From: Candidatus Dormiibacterota bacterium
GTDB lineage: Bacteria > Chloroflexota > Dormibacteria > Aeolococcales > Aeolococcaceae
DNA: 44,566 bases
Reading direction: 5' to 3'
Assembly (NCBI GenBank): GCA_003141695.1
Contig: PLNE01000152.1
Span: forward strand, 21,629-66,194
How positions within the stretch are numbered: the first letter of the stretch is position 1; each line of letters begins with the position of its first letter. Under the pieces are notes generated by a model. The model was given only the letters and a program-made list of their open reading frames with translations. It was not told the origin of the DNA and did not search any database. Positions 34,201-40,494 of the stretch are shown here, piece by piece. Position numbers and translations under genes: made by a program.

Positions 34201-34897
34201 GCCCCAGATTGTATGCGGCAATCGACCAGGCCGTCCCGTTGAACTGCTCGATCGACGTGGTGCCGGCAGCCCAGCAATCGGTGGCGCTGATGCAGGTCAC
34301 TGATGAGAGGCCGCCCCCGTTCGGGCTCGAGCCGTCCACCGACCACGTGGTCCCGTTGAATTGTTCGATGACGCTCTGGGCCTGGCCCGGCTCGGCTCCC
34401 ACCGCCCAACAGTCCGTGGAGCTGACGCAGGTCACCGATGAGAGGGGTGATACGGGGTACCCGGTCAACGCCCAGTACTCCCCGTTCCACTGCTCGATCA
34501 CAGTGCCGACCGCCCAGCAGTCGTTGGCGCTGGGACACGTGATGCTGGCCAGCGTGCTGAGGCCGGTGCCGTTGGGAGATGGGATCACATCCCACTCCTC
34601 CGCTCCCGTCGGCGGGATCACGGTCCCATCGGCCGTCGATCTCAGCGAGTTGCTCGAGGTTCCCAGACCAAGGGGTCCGTTCACGGTCTGCGGTTCTCCG
34701 CTGGATCCTTGTAACTGGCCACGGGCTGACGGAGCCGGCGAGTTCACGGCAGGCGCTCCGCCTGCCGGGTGTGGTGGGGTCAGGGCGGAGGAGAAGGCAG
34801 CCCTGGCCGGGAGGCTATTGGGACCGAGGCCCAGGGCGCCGAAGCACAGCAGCGTGGCCGCCATCCCGACGATGGCGATACGTCTCGACCGAGCCAC
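31238..34897 (-). CDS. Giant secreted protein: 14-repeat double propeller, two IPT/TIG domains, six-repeat module
   Basis: This 1219-residue protein starts at GTG 34897, preceded by a GGGAGGAGGG site 10 nt upstream. Its signal peptide is RSRRIAIVGMAATLLCFGALGLG. After a Pro/Ser linker come 14 repeats with a paired-Cys motif C-x(6)-CWAVG (for example CVSSTDCWAVG, CASATDCWAVG) plus a strand like QYDGTSWSVV. Fourteen equals two seven-bladed propellers. Two IPT/TIG domains follow (VTSLTPAAGPLGGNQTVTVSG and VTSVIPSFGSPLGYQLVTING) near residues 800-950. The C-terminal 267 residues are the six-repeat module. The Cys pairs suggest disulfides and an extracellular place. An in-frame ATG at 34954 is less likely. 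Confidence 0.82.
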   Translation of the reverse strand: MARSRRIAIVGMAATLLCFGALGLGPNSLPARAAFSSALTPPHPAGGAPAVNSPAPSARGQLQGSSGEPQTVNGPLGLGTSSNSLRSTADGTVIPPTGAEEWDVIPSPNGTGLSTLASITCPSANDCWAVGTVIEQWNGEYWALTGYPVSPLSSVTCVSSTDCWAVGAEPGQAQSVIEQFNGTTWSVDGSSPNGGGLSSVTCISATDCWAAGTTSIEQFNGTAWSIAAYNLGPLSSVTCVDSTDCWAVGYQQEGNGAPYLQRALFYQYDGTSWSVVTPSALVEGDLASVSCASATDCWAVGTSYSAPYEETLFVHYDGTSWTQYTATSADGNGVGLAGVTCLSATDCWSVGSIGSTALDQWNGSAWSLYSNPDTGALVDLTGVTCVNAAVCWAVGIDAGTIIAELQQPAGPWTVASSPSSDVLYADTCTSPDECWAVGTGASGPETAIEENIGGGWGTVSSPSEGANANNVLNGIACAGPTDCWTVGDYQVAGGVSQTLIEWYDGTTWSIVASPDVGSEGNWLFDVACASSTECWAVGDYVDTAIDAYQPLILEFNGSGWSVDLDQYGDLLDGISCVSATDCWAVGAEYDSSDQYQTLIYHYAGSGWSVVSSPDSGMSNSAITFNSLYSVACTGRDNCWTVGVFDIPGMYNSTLVEQYNGTDWVSIGSISPGVASDLYAVSCASAADCWAVGTYFPTTGSVAQTFVLQDTDGGWYVSTSPPSPNPSTISDELFGVTCDGLVNCWAVGDAAISSTIDQTLIVQSVQGDSPPVVTSLTPAAGPLGGNQTVTVSGYGFPTDGSMTVTLGGVSVTPTNVTTSSFSCSTPAAGAGDVYLQATDAYGSSLEDGTSAYTYVQSGPPPTPSVTSVIPSFGSPLGYQLVTINGTGFEAGATVDFGSNLATGLEFISPTQLRALTPAGAAGTVNITATNPTGPSSTGPDAYTYVSPPATSGGGYTLDAYGGVHNFGDSPPVTITGYWSGWQIAKSIVMDPCDTTGQYSGWVMDGFGGLHPFAAAGTPMPAIPDITGYWPGWTIANDVAAFCITVGGVQHAAGCVLDGFGGLHPWADSSAVIGDVPCNGTGYWPNWDIATKITVIPGTEEGYVMDGFGGLHPFNGAPYQAPSGYWPGWTIARGIVATATGGYTVDGFGGIHPFGNAPVITPSGYWPNWDIVRGIAVAYGGTGVYTLDGFGDIHPAGGAPMLTVTGYFPNQDVVVGIVTAS
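31241..32041 (-). repeat. Six-repeat C-terminal module, copy C
   Basis: Six units of 39-53 residues, nearly identical in protein and DNA to copies D and E, including unit-specific inserts such as the Cys-containing loops of units 1-3. The last unit ends YFPNQDVVVGIVTAS. Confidence 0.9.
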
Positions 34898-34952
34898 AGC
34901 GGTTCGTCCCTCCTCCCGCGTCCCCAAACCGACTCTGGGCGACGCCACCGGC

Positions 34953-34958
34953 ATCCTA
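34953..34958 (-). promoter_or_regulatory. Putative -10 element of the double-propeller gene
   Basis: TAGGAT lies about 55 nt before the GTG at 34897. The ATG at 34954 overlaps the hexamer, which supports the downstream start with its Shine-Dalgarno. Confidence 0.35.
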
Positions 34959-34978
34959 GCAAAGGGCTACGGGGACCT

Positions 34979-37222
34979 TCAGGAGGCGGAGACGATGCCG
35001 ACGACGACGTCCTGGTTCGGGAAGTAGCCGCTCACCCAGAGGAACGGCGCCCCTCCCGCGGGGTGGACGCCGCCGAAGCCGTCCAGGGTCTCGACGCCCG
35101 TGCCTCCCGAGGCCACGGCGATGCCGCGGACGATGTCCCAGTTTGGCCAGTAGCCGTTGGGGGTGATCACCGGGGCGTTGCCGAAGGCATGGATACCCCC
35201 GAAGCCGTCCACGGTGTAGCCCCCGGTGCCAGTGGCCACGATCCCACGGGCGATGGTCCAGCCGGGCCAGTACCCGGAGGGGGCGTAGAAGGGCGCCCCG
35301 TTGAACGGATGCAGCCCTCCGAACCCGTCCATCACGTACCCGTAGTCGTGTCCGGGTACCACCGCGATCTTGGTGGCGATGTCCCAATTGGGCCAGTAGC
35401 CGGTGCCGGTGCAGGGGACGTCTCCGATGACCGCGCTGGAGTCGGCCCAGGGATGGAGTCCGCCGAAGCCGTCGAGAACGCAGCCGGCGGCGTGCTGGAC
35501 GCCGCCCACCGTGATGCAGAAGGCGGCGACGTCGTTGGCGATGGCCCAGCCCGGCCAGTAGCCGGTGATGGCGGGGATGGCGGGCATGGGCGTGCCGCCG
35601 GCGGCGAAGGGATGGAGCCCACCGAAGCCGTCCATCACCCAGCCGGAATACTGCCCGGTGGTGTCACAGGGGTCCATGACGATGGACTTGGCGATCTGCC
35701 AGCCCGCCCAGTAGCCGGTGATCGTGACCGGCGGCGCGTCGCCGAAGTTGTGGACACCGCCGTAGGCGTCGAGGCTGTACCCGCCACCGGCGTCGAACCC
35801 TCCGGCGATGGCGCTCCAGTAGTCGTTGCTGCCGCTGTCCATGCCGAGCGCCCAGATACCGATGCCCCTCAGTCCGTCCACGTTCACCAGCTGGTACCTG
35901 GCCTCCAGAGACTGGGTGCTGTCGTAGTAGACCTCGCGCGAGCCTCCGTAGGTGGTGCACTTAGGGTTTGTCGGCTCCGACAGCCAACTCGCCCACGCGG
36001 TCTGCGAGGTGGCGTCGTAGCTCTGAGTGAGATCGGGGAGACCGCAGGAGGAGAGGTCGTAGAGGACGTCGGAGTAGTACGGAGTGTCGACGTTGGGGGA
36101 GCTCGCGTAGGGGGCTTCGAAGGCTGTTGAGGTGGTTGAGTAGGCGACCCCGTAATACGGCACCCCGAGGAGGAGCTTGGCCGCCGGCATGTACTTGAGG
36201 TAACCACTCACAACCGAGGTGTCGGTCCACGGGTAGGGGCCGGCGAGCGGGTCGTTGGGCTGAGCGTTCCCACCGGAGTAGAGGCCGTAGGTCATCACGT
36301 CGATGGCGCTCACCACCGGCGCCAGCGCGGAGAGGTTCCACAGCTCACCACCCTGGTACGCGGAGGCGTAGGTGTCCACGCTCAGCTCGTCGCCGGCCGG
36401 GAGCGCGGTCGCGAGCTCGCTCATCAGCGAGGTGAACTGCGCGGAGTCTTGGCCGAGCCCGCTGTCCGGCTCGAAGTCGATGTTGACCCCGTCCACGCCC
36501 CGGCTCTTCACCTGCGTCACCACGTTGCTGACGAAGGTGGAGCCGGCTGACGTGGTGAGCAGCGTATTCATGCCGTTGTCACAGGTGGTGCTGCCACAGA
36601 GGTATGCGAACGTCGCCACCACCCGGTCGCCCGCCGCGTGAGCGGCGTTGAAGAGGCTGGTCGCCTGCTGGCTGCTCCACCCCTGCAATCCGGCATCGTT
36701 GATGAAGTTGCCGTCGTAGTTGACGTCGATGGCGAAGTAGGCGATGGTGGAGAGCAGGTTGAACTGAAGGTCCGTCTGCCAGTCCCCGCTCGTCACCTCA
36801 CCGTTCTGGACGAAGCCGAAGACCTCGGGCCCGCCGCCCGCCGCACCCGACTCCGTGAGACTGCCCGTCGCTGTCGACGCGGCAGCACCTGCCGTGACGC
36901 CGGCGGAGAAGTGATCGATGGGGTGCTGGAGAGGCGTGACCTGCCCTCCCTCGACGACGCCCGGAACGGATGGACCGTAGCTCTCGTCCATGAGCACGTG
37001 CGGGCCGGGGGTGGCTACGGCAGAGGCTCCCGTACCGCCGCCCGTCGCAGCCACGGACGTGGCCAACCCACTGCCGGCGAGGCAGGCGACGGCGGTGAGG
37101 ACGGCGAGACAGGAGACGTGCCGGGCTCTGAGCACCGAGGCCGGATGATGGCATGGGGTCCCCCACCATGGCAACCGCCGGCGATCGCCGGGTTCTGCCA
37201 CGCTCGGCCTTCTCGCGGTCAT
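34979..37222 (-). CDS. Secreted GH18 chitinase-like protein with six-repeat module
   Basis: The 747-residue protein has a long basic N-terminus and a hydrophobic signal segment (VSCLAVLTAVACLAGSGLA). The GH18 domain spans about residues 130-460. GVDGVNIDFEP carries the DGxxxDxE catalytic motif, with the acid at about residue 250. VMTYGLYSGGNAQ and LLGVPYYGVAYS fit the later GH18 strands, and GLRGIGIWALGMDSG is the last-strand Trp region. It may cut beta-1,4 GlcNAc polymers or a related glycan. The last 267 residues are the six-repeat module. ATG 37222 has GGAGGA at a 9-nt spacing and starts 28 bp after the upstream gene's stop, suggesting a shared transcript. Confidence 0.85.
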   Translation of the reverse strand: MTARRPSVAEPGDRRRLPWWGTPCHHPASVLRARHVSCLAVLTAVACLAGSGLATSVAATGGGTGASAVATPGPHVLMDESYGPSVPGVVEGGQVTPLQHPIDHFSAGVTAGAAASTATGSLTESGAAGGGPEVFGFVQNGEVTSGDWQTDLQFNLLSTIAYFAIDVNYDGNFINDAGLQGWSSQQATSLFNAAHAAGDRVVATFAYLCGSTTCDNGMNTLLTTSAGSTFVSNVVTQVKSRGVDGVNIDFEPDSGLGQDSAQFTSLMSELATALPAGDELSVDTYASAYQGGELWNLSALAPVVSAIDVMTYGLYSGGNAQPNDPLAGPYPWTDTSVVSGYLKYMPAAKLLLGVPYYGVAYSTTSTAFEAPYASSPNVDTPYYSDVLYDLSSCGLPDLTQSYDATSQTAWASWLSEPTNPKCTTYGGSREVYYDSTQSLEARYQLVNVDGLRGIGIWALGMDSGSNDYWSAIAGGFDAGGGYSLDAYGGVHNFGDAPPVTITGYWAGWQIAKSIVMDPCDTTGQYSGWVMDGFGGLHPFAAGGTPMPAIPAITGYWPGWAIANDVAAFCITVGGVQHAAGCVLDGFGGLHPWADSSAVIGDVPCTGTGYWPNWDIATKIAVVPGHDYGYVMDGFGGLHPFNGAPFYAPSGYWPGWTIARGIVATGTGGYTVDGFGGIHAFGNAPVITPNGYWPNWDIVRGIAVASGGTGVETLDGFGGVHPAGGAPFLWVSGYFPNQDVVVGIVSAS
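34982..35782 (-). repeat. Six-repeat C-terminal module, copy D
   Basis: Same length and unit inserts as copies C and E. Long stretches of near-identical DNA (for example the units around 35370-35640) point to recent duplication or gene conversion. The last unit ends YFPNQDVVVGIVSAS. Confidence 0.9.
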
Positions 37223-37250
37223 GGCGAGGGGTCCTCCGATGGCCTCGATC

Positions 37251-39860
37251 TCACGGGGCGCTGACCAGCCCGCAGTAGAGGCTGGACCCGGAGAGGTAGG
37301 AGGTCACGCCGAGGAGGGGAGCCCCGCCGGCAGGGTGCACCATCCCGAACGCGTCGAGGGTGTAGGCTCCGATGCCCCCCGAAGCCGCGGTAATGCCGCG
37401 GACGATGTCCCAGTTTGGCCAGTAGCCGGTGGCGGTGATCACCGGGGCGTTCCCGAAGGGATGGATGCCCCCGAAGCCGTCCACGGTGTAGCCCCCGGTG
37501 GCGGTGGCCACGATCCCGCGGGCGATGGTCCAGCCCGGCCAGTAGCCGGATGGAGCGTAGTAGGGCGCGCCGTTGAACGGGTGCAGCCCGCCGAAGCCGT
37601 CCATCACGTAGCCCCCGTCGGTGCCCGGGATCACCGTGATCTTGGTGGCGATGTCCCAATTGGGCCAGTAGCCGGTGCCGGTGCAGGGGACGTCTCCGAT
37701 GACCGCGCTGGAATCGGCCCAGGGGTGGAGGCCGCCGAAGCCGTCGAGAACGCAGCCGGCGGCGTGCTGGACGCCGCCCACCGTGATGCAGAAGGCGGCG
37801 ACGTCGTTGGCGATGGTCCAGCCCGGCCAGTAGCCGGTGATGTCGGGAACGGCGGGCATGGGGGTGCCGGCGGCGGCGAAGGGGTGGAGGGCGCCGAAGC
37901 CGTCCATCACCCACCCCGCGTACTGCCCGGTGGTGTCACAGGGATCCATGACAAGGGACTTGGCGATCTGCCAGCCCGACCAGTACGCCGAGACGGTGAC
38001 CGGCGGCGAGTCGCCGAAGTTGTGGACACCGCCGTAGGCGTCGAGCGTGTAGCCGCCGCCCGCCGCTGTCACGCCACTCTGAGGCCCGCTGGCCTCGACA
38101 TCCTGGATCCAGGTGGCCCAGTTGTCGTCGTCACCCGCCGTGATCACGTTGGCGGCGGTGTACTCTCCGACCACCCAGGCTCCGTGGGGGTCGGCGGGGT
38201 CGTAGGCCGCGCCCCCGTAGTCACCCCAGCGCTCGCCGTCGTAGCCGTCGATGCACCCGTTGCAGGTCGCCGTGTCCGCAACACTGCTGGCATGTGCGGC
38301 ATCCGCGAAGGTCGGCCCGTTCGCGTAGCCCGCACCCTGTCCCACGGCCTCGACGGTGGCGAGCGTCGACGAGGTGGAGACGTCCACCGACCCGACCATG
38401 TCGCCGTCGGCGTCGAAGGTCACCGACGGGTAGTAGGCGTAGGTGCCGTTGCCGCCGACATCCCAGTCCTGACCGGGCAGGATCTGCACCGAGCCGGCAG
38501 CGGCTTCCGCCTCGAGGAAGCGGGCACAGGCGTCGCGCTGGGTATTCCCACACGCGTCATTGGCGGTGGTCCAGAGCAGGCCGTTCATCCAGACGGCATC
38601 GAGGAGACGATCGTCATCGGTGTTGAGCAGGTACTGCGTGCCCGGCTGGGGGACGTACGGCGGTGCCGCGGTGGGGGTCATCGAGGGGTCGTACTCGGTG
38701 TACCGGACGTTGCCTGCCCCCGGTGTGCCGCTGATGTCGATCATGCCGAGCGTCGGCGAGCTGGTGGTTTCCCAGAAGGTCGAGTCGGAGTTGTTGTACA
38801 CAGCCCACTCGTCGCTCGTGGAGCTGAGCGACACGGCGGGCACGACGCCGAAACGGGAGGCGTCGGGGTTGGAGCCGAAAAGCTGAACGGTCCGGGGCGG
38901 CGAGATGGCCCCTGCGCCGCCGATAAGGTCGGCCTTCTGGATCACCTCGGTCTGCTCGCCGAGGGGCGCGCAGGCGTCGCACGCGAAATCGTTCCAGGAG
39001 ACCACGATCTTGTCGTTGCTGAATCCGAGTTTGGGCTCGTCGTTGATGACGCCGTTCGGCGCCGTCGAGGGCGTCCAGTCGAGTGCGTATGCCGTCCATG
39101 ACGAGGACGCGCTGATCGTGCTGGCGTTCGAGGCCAGGATCTCCACGCAGCTCCACGGCTTTCCCAGGGTCGTGTTGACCTGGACCCCGGACACGTACCA
39201 GCGGTCGGAGAGAGGGTCGAAGGCGATCTGCGGTTCGAGGGTCGGGGTGAGGATCGCAGCCCCGCTGAAGCAGGACGGGAAGAGGGCGTCGAGGTCAAGG
39301 GCAAACTGCTCAGTGCCACTGCGGTTGTAGCCCCATAGGGTGCTGTTGACGATCTCCGCCACCTGCGTGCTCGACACCGCCAGCGTGTCATCGGGTGGCG
39401 CGATGGACTGCGAGGGGTCACTGCACGCGCCACCGGCGGTGCACCACTGGTCGATGTCGCCGTCGTGCGAGGCCGCCTCGAATCCGGTGAGCAACGGACC
39501 GTTGGCGGTGCTCCCCTCCATCGTTCCGGCGGAGATGCTCGTGGTCGGAGGGGAGACGATCTCCGATGGAGATGCCGCACGGAGCCGTGCCGCGGCGAGG
39601 GCTGCCGGGTGGGGGGTGAGGAACGGGGCTGGAGCGGTCTCCGGCGCCGGTGCCGTGGCAGAGACGCTGGTCAGGGACACTCGGCCGAGGGGGTGCAATG
39701 TCCCGTAATCGGCACGGGGGACCGTCACGCTGAGCCGGGCGCTCACCGTCGACGGCGGTGCCGAGTTCGCGGGCGCCGCCGACGAGATCGTGCTCCCGCC
39801 GAGAACCAGGAGGACCAGCGGCAGGACGGCCCGCCGCGCGAAGACAGACTCGATAGTCAT
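37251..39860 (-). CDS. Secreted protein of unknown N-terminal fold with six-repeat module
   Basis: The 869-residue protein starts at ATG 39860 with a signal peptide (ARRAVLPLVLLVLGGSTISS). The next about 100 residues are a Pro/Ala/Ser linker. Residues about 120-600 form one or more beta-rich extracellular domains. They include DDTLAVSSTQVAEIVNSTLWGYN and LEPQIAFDPLSDRWYVSGVQ, like propeller proteins that report on 'P-P-D-T' motifs, and several Cys pairs. I see no catalytic signature. The last 267 residues are the six-repeat module. It is followed at 28 bp by the GH18 gene, likely in one operon. In-frame starts further upstream, to 40205, cross the opposite-strand coiled-coil gene and are rejected. 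Confidence 0.78.
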   Translation of the reverse strand: MTIESVFARRAVLPLVLLVLGGSTISSAAPANSAPPSTVSARLSVTVPRADYGTLHPLGRVSLTSVSATAPAPETAPAPFLTPHPAALAAARLRAASPSEIVSPPTTSISAGTMEGSTANGPLLTGFEAASHDGDIDQWCTAGGACSDPSQSIAPPDDTLAVSSTQVAEIVNSTLWGYNRSGTEQFALDLDALFPSCFSGAAILTPTLEPQIAFDPLSDRWYVSGVQVNTTLGKPWSCVEILASNASTISASSSWTAYALDWTPSTAPNGVINDEPKLGFSNDKIVVSWNDFACDACAPLGEQTEVIQKADLIGGAGAISPPRTVQLFGSNPDASRFGVVPAVSLSSTSDEWAVYNNSDSTFWETTSSPTLGMIDISGTPGAGNVRYTEYDPSMTPTAAPPYVPQPGTQYLLNTDDDRLLDAVWMNGLLWTTANDACGNTQRDACARFLEAEAAAGSVQILPGQDWDVGGNGTYAYYPSVTFDADGDMVGSVDVSTSSTLATVEAVGQGAGYANGPTFADAAHASSVADTATCNGCIDGYDGERWGDYGGAAYDPADPHGAWVVGEYTAANVITAGDDDNWATWIQDVEASGPQSGVTAAGGGYTLDAYGGVHNFGDSPPVTVSAYWSGWQIAKSLVMDPCDTTGQYAGWVMDGFGALHPFAAAGTPMPAVPDITGYWPGWTIANDVAAFCITVGGVQHAAGCVLDGFGGLHPWADSSAVIGDVPCTGTGYWPNWDIATKITVIPGTDGGYVMDGFGGLHPFNGAPYYAPSGYWPGWTIARGIVATATGGYTVDGFGGIHPFGNAPVITATGYWPNWDIVRGITAASGGIGAYTLDAFGMVHPAGGAPLLGVTSYLSGSSLYCGLVSAP
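37254..38054 (-). repeat. Six-repeat C-terminal module, copy E
   Basis: Matches copies C and D through five units with the same inserts. The last unit is more diverged (ends YLSGSSLYCGLVSAP), having lost the P-G/N-Q-D motif. Confidence 0.88.
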
Positions 39861-39900
39861 GGCGGAAACTCGGATGTGGAGGGGGACGGGGGCGCGGCGG

Positions 39901-39906
39901 ATGGTA
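39901..39906 (-). promoter_or_regulatory. Putative -10 element of the 39860-34979 gene pair
   Basis: TACCAT lies 40 nt before the ATG at 39860. No ribosome-binding site is clear. The rest of 39861-40131 holds the divergent promoter for the coiled-coil gene and nothing else I can support. Confidence 0.35.
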
Positions 39907-40096
39907 ACAGCGCTGTGCCTTTCCAGAAACGGACGTGACGGCATCGTTGCAGCGCCGGAACGCTTCGAGGACTCAGGCCGGGGCCTCCTGACGGCCGCCG
40001 CCCGCCGCGTTCCCCACCTTCCCCGGCACCGTGTCAGGGGTGTCCAGAAGCCGTCCGCCACCGTCCCGACCGCCGACCACTGGGCCCGGGTGGGGC

Positions 40097-40102
40097 TATG
40101 AT
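40097..40102 (+). promoter_or_regulatory. Putative -10 element of the coiled-coil/GT operon
   Basis: TATGAT, close to consensus, lies 29 nt before the ATG at 40132. The short leader carries GAGGAG just before the start. Confidence 0.5.
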
Positions 40103-40131
40103 CGCGATCGCCACCGCAGATCGAGGAGAGC

Positions 40132-40494
40132 ATGGCCGAGACCACAGGGGCATTCCGGCGGGTGGGACGCGCCGCCGCCAGGGCGGCGACGGCGCCGATG
40201 CGCACCTACGTCAATCGCCAGTTCGAGAAGATGGACGAGAGCTGGCAGGGCCGGATGCACCTGGTCCAGCACCGGCTCCTCGGTGACATCGAGGCCGCCT
40301 CGGAGCTGACCTCCACCCACGCCCGCAGCCTCACCCTTCTCAACCAGCGGCTGGACCAGCTCGACGAGCGGCTCGACGAGCTCAGCCGGCGGCTCACCGA
40401 GCTGCCCGACGCGGTGGTGGCCGCCATCGCAGGCCACGACAGCACCGATGAGCGAGCGGTGTCCGGTAGGCGGAAGGCCCCGCCGGCGAGGTGA
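40132..40494 (+). CDS. Coiled-coil protein preceding a glycosyltransferase
   Basis: The 120-residue protein has a basic N-terminal part (RRVGRAAARAA) and a long heptad region (LTLLNQRLDQLDERLDELSRRLTEL, residues about 67-91), so it probably forms a coiled coil. There is no signal peptide. It overlaps the downstream glycosyltransferase by 4 bp (GTGA) and has GAGGAG upstream of its ATG. It may tether or regulate the transferase, but this is inference from the operon only. Confidence 0.7.
   Translation: MAETTGAFRRVGRAAARAATAPMRTYVNRQFEKMDESWQGRMHLVQHRLLGDIEAASELTSTHARSLTLLNQRLDQLDERLDELSRRLTELPDAVVAAIAGHDSTDERAVSGRRKAPPAR

Noticed and set aside
21169-38054. Regularly spaced repeats that might suggest a CRISPR or satellite array
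   Set aside because: The repeats are coding, vary in length in whole codons, and lie inside the C-terminal modules. There are no spacers and no cas genes.
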